A stretch of DNA of 14,318 nt from Clostridia bacterium. GTDB taxonomy: Bacteria; Bacillota; Clostridia; UBA1381; UMGS1253. A program made the position numbers and the translations under genes. A model generated the notes under the pieces. It was not told where the DNA came from and ran no database searches. It saw only the letters and a program-made list of their open reading frames with translations. Shown here one piece after another: positions 5,847 through 12,846 of the stretch; position 1 is the stretch's first letter, and the number at the start of each line of letters is the position of its first letter. The stretch is taken from the NCBI GenBank assembly GCA_017411585.1, contig JAFQPV010000146.1, positions 1 to 14,318 on the forward strand. Reading direction: 5' to 3'.

Positions 5847-8096
5847 CTATTCTTTTCTCGCATACTGCCCCGGTGTCGTTCCCTCATATTTATTAAACAA
5901 ACGCAAAAGTGTCGCCACCGTATTAAATCCGACGCGCTTTGCAAGCTCCGTATTTTTAAGTCCCGGCTCCTGCATAAGGATATCACACGCACGCTTGATG
6001 CGGTAACGGTTTAGGTAGTCTTTAAAGTTTTCTCCCGTCACCTCTTTAAACAGCGTACTGGTGTAGCTTAAAGACAGCGAAAACTCTGCACTCAAATCCG
6101 ATAGCGAAATGTCCTCATTGTAATGCGCGTGAATATAATCAAGCATCAACACGGAGGTATCACGCTCTGTACCCGGTGTTTGGGTTTGTACAAACTCTAT
6201 CAGCGTGTTAAACATACCATAGACCTTACCGCGCAGCTCCATCTTATCCGTACACATTTTCAAGTCCAGAAAAACAATATTACCTTCGCCGAAAATCTCC
6301 TGTGTCGTTTTGCCGAGCGTATCTGCAATACGGTTTACGGTTGAAGCGAGTGAAAACGCAAAAGAATTGAGGCGTTCCTTTGTGAGCGCATGCCGCTCGA
6401 AATTTTCATCCAAAATCTGCGTTAGAAGCTCGGCAACCTCATCTTCATGGCAACGAATCACTTCTGCAATCAGCTCGCGCTCCATCTCAATCGGATAATA
6501 CAAGCCGCTGCCACCCATATTCACCACAACATCATCACTGGTTACAATGGCATTTCTGCTGCCAAGGCTGTAATGGCTTTCCAAAATTTTAAGCGCAGAA
6601 GCATAGGAAGTGCCAATTTCCGACAAGTGTTCACACAAATCACCAACTGCGCCCGCAAGCTCTGTCTCGAAACTACCATCTACCGCGGCAACCACATTCA
6701 TCAGCTTTGCACGCAGTGTGCGTATATCCGCACCCGATACAATGACTACAAAGCTCTTATAATCCATCACCATCGGACTTGCCACTACACATTCTTCCAA
6801 CTGCTGCATTATAAACTCCACCACTTGACGGCGGATTTCCAAAAGCATTTCTTCCGAAAACGTTTCACGCAACTGTGCATATTTTGAAAACTCCAATACG
6901 CACACGCGGTACGGTCCGTCCTTTTCTACACAGAAATTCTGCTCCAGTCGGCGTTGAATCGTTTCATCCGGACGTATTCCACGCAACATATAGCGCAAAT
7001 GCTCAATACTTTCACGATGCACATATGCTTCATTTTCCGCTTGTAGTGCCGCATCGCGCGCAGCAAGCATCTGCACGGTTTCTCCAATATATGTATCCTC
7101 GGCAGTGCAATGTGCCGAGGTATAATCGGAAAGCGCATCCACTGCTTTTCCGAGTGGCTTATATGCATAGCTGCGCAAAAGAAATGCAAGCGTGAGCCAA
7201 ATAAGAAATATGGCTAAAAGAACCGCTATACAGAGCAGATAAGCATTAATGCGAAGCACTGAAAAAAACTGAATCGGCGTTGCTAACACATAGTGCCAGC
7301 TCATCACACGGGATTGTACCACATCATAACGATAGCCGCCCTCATCGTGTGGCCCGTCTGTCAACATTTTCATACCGCCTGCACGTTCGAGCAATTTATA
7401 CATATTATTACGCGGCGCACCGGAGCGATAGTTACTGCATGCCAAAAGCAATCCGTCCTCGACAATCAAAATAACATCCTCGGCAGATTCTGCGTACACA
7501 AAATTATTCAAATCAACAAATGTGAAAAAGTACAAAGGCTTATTGTTATACAGCTTGCGTTCTACAATCGCAAGCCTTGTGCCAAGCACACCGCTGCTAT
7601 CCTCCATCAAACGAAAATACGTGTCGGTCACATTTTGTGAAAAGTAATCTGTAATGTCCATTGCAGAAGCGGAGCCAAAGCCCTCCGTTTTCAAAAAACT
7701 AAGCGCGCTTGACACGCGCTCTGCACCGATGACCGTATCGAGCGAATGCTCCAGCATTGAAACATAGACCTCCATATTTTTTGCTGTTGCACCGTCTGAA
7801 CGCGCCTTCACTGCTCTGCGCGCCGCTTCCAAGTCCGCATTATCTGCACCTTGTGTCACAAGTGCACGAATTGCATCGTCCCAATACAAGGAGTTTACAA
7901 CCTCCTGCGCCGTATTGATCTGAATATCAATTTCGTTTGCCATATGCTCCAAACGCAGCTGACGCGCATTGTCTTCGCGGCTGTCCACATACAAATTGGT
8001 CAACACAAACATAACCACAAGCAGTGCCGCGAGAAAAAAGATGCCGATACATATATAACCGGTTAGTATTCGCGTTGCGATTTTCCTGCGTTTCAT
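5847..8096 (-). CDS. Membrane-anchored sensor with C-terminal AraC-type DNA-binding domain
   Basis: A 749-residue one-component regulator. TM1 is at about 11-34 after the basic start MKRRK. Residues 35-283 form an extracytoplasmic sensor region, Cache-like in length and placing, and TM2 spans about 284-307. A long cytoplasmic linker follows. The last 100 residues are an AraC/XylS domain: first helix-turn-helix ISLSDLSAEFSLS...LFKEVTG, then LKNTELAKRVGFNTVATLLRLF and the closing motif TPGQYARK. Such proteins sense extracellular ligands or solute-binding proteins and switch on sugar uptake and breakdown operons in Bacillota. No kinase or receiver domain is present, so it should act without phosphorelay. 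The start ATG has AAAGGAG upstream (around 8106-8112). It follows fucU by 21 nt and is probably co-transcribed with it, so it may regulate fucU and neighbouring genes. The ligand is unknown; fucose or a fucosylated glycan is only a guess from context. Confidence 0.88.
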   Translation of the reverse strand: MKRRKIATRILTGYICIGIFFLAALLVVMFVLTNLYVDSREDNARQLRLEHMANEIDIQINTAQEVVNSLYWDDAIRALVTQGADNADLEAARRAVKARSDGATAKNMEVYVSMLEHSLDTVIGAERVSSALSFLKTEGFGSASAMDITDYFSQNVTDTYFRLMEDSSGVLGTRLAIVERKLYNNKPLYFFTFVDLNNFVYAESAEDVILIVEDGLLLACSNYRSGAPRNNMYKLLERAGGMKMLTDGPHDEGGYRYDVVQSRVMSWHYVLATPIQFFSVLRINAYLLCIAVLLAIFLIWLTLAFLLRSYAYKPLGKAVDALSDYTSAHCTAEDTYIGETVQMLAARDAALQAENEAYVHRESIEHLRYMLRGIRPDETIQRRLEQNFCVEKDGPYRVCVLEFSKYAQLRETFSEEMLLEIRRQVVEFIMQQLEECVVASPMVMDYKSFVVIVSGADIRTLRAKLMNVVAAVDGSFETELAGAVGDLCEHLSEIGTSYASALKILESHYSLGSRNAIVTSDDVVVNMGGSGLYYPIEMERELIAEVIRCHEDEVAELLTQILDENFERHALTKERLNSFAFSLASTVNRIADTLGKTTQEIFGEGNIVFLDLKMCTDKMELRGKVYGMFNTLIEFVQTQTPGTERDTSVLMLDYIHAHYNEDISLSDLSAEFSLSLSYTSTLFKEVTGENFKDYLNRYRIKRACDILMQEPGLKNTELAKRVGFNTVATLLRLFNKYEGTTPGQYARKE

Positions 8097-8117
8097 TGTC
8101 TGCTCTCCTTTAAATTC

Positions 8118-8561
8118 TTATCCGTTAATCACTACGCCCTTTTGCAGCATAATATTTGCGTAAATCGCAGTTTCACCCGTCGCAATTACCGCATAGGCTT
8201 TCTTTGCCTTTTCATAAAATGCAAATCTTTCTACTTCTTCAAAAACTGCATCACCACGGTCATCTTCCTTGGCAACAATCTTTTTGTATTCGTCCCAAAT
8301 TGGTGTTTCTGCATCATCCCCCGGCATCACCTGCATTAAGGATACCGGCTTTTCTACATAAGTATCCAGCGGAAATACCTTCAAAATCGCCTCCAAAAGC
8401 GCCGGCACACTATGTCCGTCTGCGCGGATTACAATAGCATCCTTGCCGATTGTTTCCGATGGAAAGTTTCCGTCTGCAATCACTAATGTATCGCTGTGCC
8501 CCATTTCACACAGCACTTTTAATAATTCCGGGGATAAAATGGATGGAATTCCTTTTAACAT
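8118..8561 (-). CDS. fucU: L-fucose mutarotase (RbsD/FucU family)
   Basis: A 147-residue protein starting at the ATG 8559-8561, with GGAG 10 nt upstream; a longer reading to 8648 has no ribosome site and lies across the promoter. It matches Escherichia coli FucU along its length: MLKGIPSILSPELLKVLCEM, GH22SDTLVIAD30GNFP, VIRADG, RFAFYEKAKKAYAVI and GETAIYANIMLQKGV. FucU interconverts alpha- and beta-L-fucose in the cytosol and feeds fucose into breakdown or salvage; the family also acts on some other sugars. His22 and Asp30 occupy conserved active-site positions. The length is usual for the family, with a small insertion around DDAETPIWDEY. It is the first gene of an operon with the AraC-type sensor. 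No fucose isomerase, kinase or aldolase is in the window, so the partner pathway is elsewhere or is the oxidative route suggested by the dehydrogenase and dehydratase genes nearby. Confidence 0.93.
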   Translation of the reverse strand: MLKGIPSILSPELLKVLCEMGHSDTLVIADGNFPSETIGKDAIVIRADGHSVPALLEAILKVFPLDTYVEKPVSLMQVMPGDDAETPIWDEYKKIVAKEDDRGDAVFEEVERFAFYEKAKKAYAVIATGETAIYANIMLQKGVVING

Positions 8562-8599
8562 AACAGCATATCTCCTTTTTATTTTAAATATACAAAAAT

Positions 8600-8628
8600 A
8601 TTGTAACACAAAAAATCCCAAAACACAA
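8600..8628 (-). promoter_or_regulatory. Promoter of fucU operon
   Basis: On the minus strand TTGTGT (complement of 8623-8628) and TACAAT (complement of 8600-8605) are separated by exactly 17 bp, matching the sigma-A pattern with four and five of six bases. It lies about 39 nt upstream of the fucU ATG. Confidence 0.65.
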
Positions 8629-8629
8629 T
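8601..8629 (+). promoter_or_regulatory. Possible overlapping divergent promoter of the small membrane-protein gene
   Basis: TTGTAA at 8601-8606 and CACAAT at 8624-8629 with a 17-bp spacer, four of six matches each. It occupies nearly the same DNA as the fucU promoter on the other strand, so the two would exclude each other. The heptamer AACACAA occurs twice here (8605-8611 and 8622-8628). Weaker than the fucU promoter; position is the main support. Confidence 0.35.
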
Positions 8630-8677
8630 CACTAATCTGCAGTTGCAATCATACACTAAAAGCAAGGAGTGATGCTT

Positions 8678-9031
8678 ATGAGCAGTAATCTTTGGGCAGA
8701 TATGATCATTTGGTTTTTCGCCATTGCAGGGTTTATGCTGATTTTGTGCGACATTGTGCGCTACTTTATGTACAAAGACACCCTGCCGAATAAACTGACC
8801 GTGCTTTTAGAAGCCGATGCGCTCGGCGAAAACAGCCGCGTCGGCATAGCAAATCTTTTAAATCTGCTCTACGAACAGAATGCAGACGGAAAATATGAGG
8901 TAATTATACTGGAAAATACAGAAAATACGGATTTTACAAACAGCATACGCTGTATCGCCGATGCAACTGAATGTGTGTATATTGCAAATGCAGAAAATGT
9001 TGCCCAATACATAAAACAAAGCTTTCTATAA
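8678..9031 (+). CDS. Small single-TM membrane protein of unknown function
   Basis: A 117-residue protein starting MSSNLWADM at ATG 8678, with AAGGAG at 8664-8669; an in-frame GTG at 8669 overlaps that site and is rejected. Residues 8-30 form one membrane helix ending in VRYFMYKD, so the remaining 85 residues are probably cytoplasmic. That part alternates predicted strands and helices: LTVLLEADALGEN (strand), NLLNLLYEQ (helix), YEVIILENTENTDFTNSI (strand with acidic turn), CIADATECVYIAN and a C-terminal helix. The pattern VIILENTENTDF is faintly like the start of a family 2 glycosyltransferase fold, but the protein is far too short for an enzyme of that kind. I do not recognise the family. It is monocistronic: divergent from fucU and closed by a hairpin terminator. 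It might modulate the adjacent membrane sensor, but nothing in the sequence shows this. Confidence 0.75.
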   Translation: MSSNLWADMIIWFFAIAGFMLILCDIVRYFMYKDTLPNKLTVLLEADALGENSRVGIANLLNLLYEQNADGKYEVIILENTENTDFTNSIRCIADATECVYIANAENVAQYIKQSFL

Positions 9032-9042
9032 ACAAAAAAATC

Positions 9043-9077
9043 GCTCCTCTGCGAAAATATACAGAGGAGCATTTTTT
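9043..9077. terminator. Bidirectional terminator
   Basis: GCTCCTCTG (9043-9051) pairs with CAGAGGAGC (9062-9070) around a 10-nt loop. It is followed on the plus strand by ATTTTTT and on the minus strand by GATTTTTTTG. It lies between the convergent ends of the small membrane-protein gene and the dehydrogenase gene, overlapping the latter's stop codon. Confidence 0.85.
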
Positions 9078-9858
9078 ACTTTTCCGGAATTATCGGATAC
9101 AGCTGAATGGTATTGCCGCCGTCCACAACAAGCTCTGCGCCCGTTGTATTTCTGGCGTGTGCCGCAAAATAGAATACGGCATCGGCAACATCTTCACCGT
9201 CTGCCACATCGCCGATTGGCGTGTAGCGCGATGGTACATCCTTGTAAAAGTCCGGATTTTTCTCCCAGCGGTCCGTTCGAATCATACCCGGCAGCACGGC
9301 GTTGACGCGAATGTTGAACTTACCCAAGTCAAAGGCAAGTGCGCGCATCATACCGAGCTGACCGCTCTTCGATGTCGAATACGCAATTCTGTCCGGAATA
9401 ACGCGGTATGCCGTATTGGAATTTACAAACACGATATTTCCGCCGCCGTTTGCCTTCATACGCTTTGCCGCGTGCTCGGAAAGGCAGTAATTCCAAACGA
9501 TATTCGTATTGAGCACGCGCATAAAATCCGTCAGCGGATTTTCAAAAATCTTCATGCCAAGTCCCTGATCAGCCGCGTTGCACACGAGCGTTTCAATAAA
9601 AATGCCCTTTTTGTCCAAATCGTCAAACAAATCAATAACCGCCTGCTCATCGACCGTTCTTTCGTCCAAAAGCGACTCGATGGCATAGCCTGAAATTTTC
9701 ACGTCCGGAAATTTTGCCTGATAGCTCTGCAGCGCCGCCTCTACCTTCGCGGCATCTCTGCCGGTAAACACAACATCATAGCCCTCGGCTGCAAACTTTT
9801 CAACAATCGCAACGCCTGTGTTGATACAAGCACCTGTAACCAAAGCTGTTTTTTTCAT
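9076..9858 (-). CDS. Short-chain dehydrogenase/reductase (SDR), probably sugar or sugar-acid specific
   Basis: A 260-residue classical SDR. The start is ATG 9856-9858, with GGAGAGGG upstream inside the 14-nt gap to the dehydratase gene. The cofactor loop reads TGACINTG at 8-15, with Asn13 in place of the usual middle glycine, followed by FTGRD at 31-35. The lack of an acidic residue after the second strand hints at NADP(H) rather than NAD(H). The catalytic set is Asn119, Ser147 (VNSNTA), Tyr160 and Lys164 (YSTSK). The C-terminal VLPGMIRTDRW and ELVVDGGNTIQLY are typical. Sugar dehydrogenases (glucose, fucose, 2-keto-3-deoxy-acid) and 3-oxoacyl reductases share this build, so substrate cannot be read directly. 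Downstream position in one operon with a galactonate-dehydratase-like enzyme favours a sugar, lactone or keto-acid oxidoreductase in that pathway. Family is certain; reaction is inferred. Confidence 0.9.
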   Translation of the reverse strand: MKKTALVTGACINTGVAIVEKFAAEGYDVVFTGRDAAKVEAALQSYQAKFPDVKISGYAIESLLDERTVDEQAVIDLFDDLDKKGIFIETLVCNAADQGLGMKIFENPLTDFMRVLNTNIVWNYCLSEHAAKRMKANGGGNIVFVNSNTAYRVIPDRIAYSTSKSGQLGMMRALAFDLGKFNIRVNAVLPGMIRTDRWEKNPDFYKDVPSRYTPIGDVADGEDVADAVFYFAAHARNTTGAELVVDGGNTIQLYPIIPEK

Positions 9859-9872
9859 TGCAAACCCTCTCC

Positions 9873-11033
9873 TTAAAAATAAAACTCTGTCTTTGCCGGA
9901 CGAATGTCCGTAAGTGCACCGGTATAGTGACGCAGTGTATGCACCTGATACGGATGTGCAAGGCACGCTTCCTCGTCAATTTCAATACCGAGACCCGGCT
10001 TGTCCGGAATCATCAGTTCACCGTCTTTATAGGTCAGGCTCTCATTTGTAACATCCTTACGCCATTCCACATCGGAGTACATAATCTCTAAAATACTGAA
10101 GTTCGGGCAGGATGCTGCCAGCTGCAAGCTTGCCGCATTCGCTACCGGACCGGACGGATTGTGCGGTGCAAAGGAAACATATCTGCACTCTGCCTCTGCC
10201 GCAATCTTCTTTAATTCCATAATACCGCCGGCGTGCGAGATATCCGGCTGAATATAATCTGCCGCCATCAAATCAAACATACGCTTGTAATCCCAGCGCG
10301 TATACAATCTTTCGCCTGCCGAAATCGCCACCGGGGACTTGTCGCGCACGGCCTTTAATGCATCCAAATTGTCCGGCGGTACCGGCTCTTCAAACCACAT
10401 CGGCTTAAACTGCTCTAATTCCTTTGCAATTTTGATACCCGTTGCAATATTGAATCTGCCGTGACCTTCGATTAAGAGGTCAACCTCATTGCCGACCGCT
10501 TCGCGCACAGCCGCTACATTGCGCAGCGCCTTATCCAGTTCCTTATTGGAAATTTCGAGATAATTTTTGCCAAACGGGTCCCACTTCATTGCAGTTACAC
10601 CACGCTTTACGGCTTCCTTCGCCTTCGCGCCGAACTCCTCCGGCTCCTTTGCACCTGCAAACCAGCCGTTGACATAGATGCGGATGCTGTCGCGCACCTT
10701 GCCGCCCAAAAGCTGATACACAGGCACGCCTAAGTGCTTACCCAATATATCCCAAAGCGCCATTTCCACCGCGGAAAGCGCGCTCATCAGCACCGCACCG
10801 CCGCGCCAGTACGCATCGCGATAAATGGAGTGCCAGTGCTGCTCAATATCCAGCGGATTTTTACCCACCAGGTACTCCTTGATATGCTCTACCGCACCCA
10901 AAAGCGCCTTTTCCTTATACTCCAGCGTCGCTTCGCCGACACCGGTGACGCCCTCGTCCGTGTAGACCTTTACAAACACCCAGTTGGTGCGAAAGCAGTC
11001 CACAACAAAAGTTTTTACATCCGTTACTTTCAT
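9873..11033 (-). CDS. Enolase-superfamily sugar-acid dehydratase, D-galactonate-dehydratase-like
   Basis: A 386-residue member of the mandelate racemase/muconate lactonizing enzyme group. The N-terminal capping domain (1-120) includes FVKVYTDEGVTGVGEAT and YWRGGAVLMSALSAVEMALWD. The barrel carries KWD at 150-152, the metal ligands Glu189, Glu215 (WFEEP) and Glu241 (AGER), the pair Glu189-Gly-His191-Gly-Arg, Asp264 (QPDISHAGG), His291 (APHNP) and Glu316. These line up, with a constant six-residue offset, with the metal and catalytic positions I recall for E. coli galactonate dehydratase (DgoD); Glu189 replaces an Asp metal ligand. The reaction would remove water from an aldonate to give a 2-keto-3-deoxy-aldonate. 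Closely related enzymes act on gluconate and other C6 acids, and the genes around (fucU, lyase) leave L-fuconate or a uronate-derived acid possible. The start ATG has GGGAGG eight nt upstream. It is the first gene of the operon with the SDR and divergent from an AraC regulator. Confidence 0.88.
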   Translation of the reverse strand: MKVTDVKTFVVDCFRTNWVFVKVYTDEGVTGVGEATLEYKEKALLGAVEHIKEYLVGKNPLDIEQHWHSIYRDAYWRGGAVLMSALSAVEMALWDILGKHLGVPVYQLLGGKVRDSIRIYVNGWFAGAKEPEEFGAKAKEAVKRGVTAMKWDPFGKNYLEISNKELDKALRNVAAVREAVGNEVDLLIEGHGRFNIATGIKIAKELEQFKPMWFEEPVPPDNLDALKAVRDKSPVAISAGERLYTRWDYKRMFDLMAADYIQPDISHAGGIMELKKIAAEAECRYVSFAPHNPSGPVANAASLQLAASCPNFSILEIMYSDVEWRKDVTNESLTYKDGELMIPDKPGLGIEIDEEACLAHPYQVHTLRHYTGALTDIRPAKTEFYF

Positions 11034-11056
11034 ACAAAAACCTCCCTTATGTTTTT

Positions 11057-11085
11057 ATTTTAGCATGTTCTCTTGACAATTTCTA
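11057..11085 (-). promoter_or_regulatory. Promoter of the dehydratase-SDR operon (extended -10)
   Basis: On the minus strand TGCTAAAAT (complement of 11057-11065) is an extended -10. Seventeen bp upstream lies TAGAAA (complement of 11080-11085), four of six to the -35 consensus. It is about 24 nt from the ATG. The -35 overlaps the palindrome at 11081-11092. Confidence 0.5.
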
Positions 11086-11101
11086 TATAGAATGTTATTC
11101 T
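11073..11101 (+). promoter_or_regulatory. Promoter of the divergent AraC regulator
   Basis: A perfect -35 TTGACA (11073-11078), a 17-bp spacer and TATTCT (11096-11101), 38 nt before the GTG start. The spacer contains the palindrome TTCTATATAGAA. Confidence 0.65.
11081..11092. promoter_or_regulatory. Perfect 12-bp palindrome, candidate shared operator
   Basis: TTCTATATAGAA is its own reverse complement. It lies between the -35 and -10 of the plus-strand regulator promoter and overlaps the -35 of the minus-strand operon promoter. Further half-sites TTCT (11098-11101) and AGAA (11109-11112) follow, giving AGAAT-GTT-ATTCT at 11089-11101. A protein bound here could block both promoters. Whether the AraC protein or another factor binds is unknown; AraC proteins more often use direct repeats. 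Confidence 0.45.
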
Positions 11102-11139
11102 GTTTTTTAGAAATATTACTGTTTTTGGAGGTGTCAAGA

Positions 11140-11955
11140 GTGGATAACAAGATTATAGAAATCCCCGAACTGGTCAGCTGCGGCGTGTTTGACAGCCGTC
11201 TGACCTTCGGCAATGTAGCGGAAACAAAAAACCGTAAGGTGTCCATCTACGAATTCGAGCTGCCGATTGATGAAACCGGCATCAGCTATATCAACCACAC
11301 AGTTCAGCCGCTTGATTCCAGTTTAGTGCTGTGCGCAAAGCCGGGGCAAACCCGACATTCGCGCTTGCCCATTCGCGCCTATTTTATCCACCTGATTGTG
11401 CGCGACAGCTATACCAAAAGCATTTTAAACAAGCTGCCGGATTTTTTCCGCCCCGCGCAGCGCAAAAAATACGAAGAGATTTTCACAGCGATTATCTATG
11501 CGCATCAAACGCCGTCGGTGCAAAACACGCTTTACTGTCACGCAAAGCTTTTCGAATTGTTATCTCTCCTAGTGCGCGAAACGGAGCACCTGCAAAAGAC
11601 TGTCCATCTCAGCAGTGCAAATGAACGCGTGATTGAAGAAGCCATCGATTACATAAATGCGCACTATCTGGAAAATATTGAGCTTGGCGACATTGCGGCA
11701 CATGTGCATTTAACGAAAATTTACTTTCACAATCTATTCAAGTCTGCCACCGGTATCACTACACATCAGCATATTCTCTCCAAGCGGATGGAGCGCGCAA
11801 AAAAGCTGCTCGTTTCCTGCGAAAACATCGCCGATGTCGCCCAACGTTGCGGCTTTGGCTCGCAATCGTATTTTAACTACGTATTTAAAAAAGAAACCGG
11901 TATAACGCCTAAACAGTATAAAAAAAGTCTGTCACAAAACTATCCGGAGCAATAA
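11140..11955 (+). CDS. AraC-family transcriptional regulator (soluble, cupin-type sensor)
   Basis: A 271-residue regulator starting at GTG 11140, eight nt after GGAGG (11127-11131); an upstream reading from 11092 would cross the promoter. Residues about 30-90 form a short cupin-like sugar-sensing region ending in AKPGQTRHSRLPIRAYFIHL, as in arabinose-binding AraC_N-type domains. A helical linker runs to 160. The C-terminal AraC domain spans 163-262, with IELGDIAAHVHLTKIYFHNLF as first and ADVAQRCGFGSQSYFNYVFK as second helix-turn-helix and the closing TPKQYKK. It is divergent from the dehydratase-SDR operon and is the natural candidate for its activator, sensing an intracellular sugar or sugar acid. 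Autoregulation is plausible because the two promoters overlap. The ligand is unknown. Confidence 0.92.
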   Translation: MDNKIIEIPELVSCGVFDSRLTFGNVAETKNRKVSIYEFELPIDETGISYINHTVQPLDSSLVLCAKPGQTRHSRLPIRAYFIHLIVRDSYTKSILNKLPDFFRPAQRKKYEEIFTAIIYAHQTPSVQNTLYCHAKLFELLSLLVRETEHLQKTVHLSSANERVIEEAIDYINAHYLENIELGDIAAHVHLTKIYFHNLFKSATGITTHQHILSKRMERAKKLLVSCENIADVAQRCGFGSQSYFNYVFKKETGITPKQYKKSLSQNYPEQ

Positions 11956-11960
11956 AAGGC

Positions 11961-12000
11961 AAAAGCGAGGACGATTGAAACAGCAATCGTCCTCGCTTTT
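11961..12000. terminator. 17-bp hairpin terminator shared by two convergent regulator genes
   Basis: AAAAGCGAGGACGATTG (11961-11977) pairs perfectly with 11984-12000 around loop AAACAG. The 3' arm ends in CTTTT and is followed by CATTTTTA on the plus strand; the minus strand reads CTTTTGCCTTTTATT after the stem. It lies six nt after the stop of the plus-strand AraC gene and 24 nt before the stop of the minus-strand one. Confidence 0.85.
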
Positions 12001-12023
12001 CATTTTTACATAATCTTTGCACT

Positions 12024-12833
12024 CTACCTGAATTCCGCACGGTACTTTGTCGGGGTAACGTTGCAGTGCTTTTTAAAAAGGCGGGTAAAATATGCAGTAT
12101 CCGTAATACCGATGGCTTTGGCTATCGCCTCAATGCTCATATCCGTCCCTGCAAGAAGCCCCATCGCCTTATATATTTTCATTCTGTTGAAATACGCCAT
12201 TGGCGGTATCCCGTATAGTTTATGGAATTTTTTTATAAAGTAAGTCGGCTGCATAAACACAAGCGAAGCAAGCGTCTCCATCTTTAATGCTACGCCTATG
12301 TTTTCCGCCATATATTCAAGCACCGGCTTAAAGGCAAGGCTTTCAGCCGATTGAAGCTTTTCTCTTTCTGCCGCATAAATGCGTATTACATTGGCAATGT
12401 TAGCGCACAAAGCAACATCATAAAGAGGGTTTTTGAACATTTCCTTGCGGTGAGAGCTTTCAAAAAGCTTACTCATATCGGATTTATCAGGAATATCCAC
12501 CACGAAATTTTCCTCAGTCAGCTTTAGAATTTCCATAAGGCTTTTCCCGCCGGCTGTGGCAGAAAATGCCATTTCATACATAGAAAAACGCTCGGAGGTG
12601 TGGGTGTACGCCCGCATTTTCCCTTTGGGAAGATATGCAAGCTGTCCGGGACGGATGATATAGCTCTGCGCATCTATGCGCAAAAAGCACTCGCCTTCAA
12701 GCACCCAGAAAAAAACATCGTACTCACCTATATGACCGACAGCATCGCCTTTCCACACAATCGGAGGCACATAAAGATAAAGCGCTTCGGGCATTATAGT
12801 AAGCTCTTTCAAGGAAATAAACCTGGTATCCAA
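12024..12833 (-). CDS. AraC-family transcriptional regulator (cupin sensor), second copy type
   Basis: A 269-residue regulator. The proposed start is TTG at 12831-12833 (LDTRFISLKEL), because GGAGGAG lies just upstream at 12841-12847. The longer ATG reading from 12869 has no such site, and the internal ATG (residue 14) is too far from it. Residues about 25-90 form a cupin domain (EYDVFFWVLEGECFLRIDAQ, IRPGQLAYLPKG), the sugar-sensing half. The DNA-binding half at 168-267 holds ALKMETLASLVFMQPTYFIKKF and SIEAIAKAIGITDTAYFTRLFK, and ends CNVTPTKYRAEFR. It differs clearly in sequence from the neighbouring plus-strand AraC protein, so the pair is not a recent duplication. It is divergent from the Gfo/Idh/MocA gene and probably controls it. 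No convincing promoter for this gene was found in the 191-nt gap. Confidence 0.9.
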   Translation of the reverse strand: MDTRFISLKELTIMPEALYLYVPPIVWKGDAVGHIGEYDVFFWVLEGECFLRIDAQSYIIRPGQLAYLPKGKMRAYTHTSERFSMYEMAFSATAGGKSLMEILKLTEENFVVDIPDKSDMSKLFESSHRKEMFKNPLYDVALCANIANVIRIYAAEREKLQSAESLAFKPVLEYMAENIGVALKMETLASLVFMQPTYFIKKFHKLYGIPPMAYFNRMKIYKAMGLLAGTDMSIEAIAKAIGITDTAYFTRLFKKHCNVTPTKYRAEFR

Positions 12834-12846
12834 AGGGCAACTCCTC

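Noticed and set aside
5597..5896. 99-codon plus-strand open frame across the leader and hairpins
   Set aside because: It reads through both strands' terminator stem and the start of the membrane-protein gene; no ribosome site.
8562..8648. N-terminal extension of FucU
   Set aside because: The extension has no ribosome site, covers the promoter, and E. coli FucU begins at the same MLK as the internal start.
8971..9693. 240-codon plus-strand open frame opposite the SDR
   Set aside because: It runs across a terminator hairpin and the SDR catalytic motifs; Cys/His/Arg-rich shadow composition.
9859..9966. N-terminal extension of the SDR
   Set aside because: It overlaps the end of the dehydratase gene; the internal ATG has a strong ribosome site and starts directly at the Rossmann strand.
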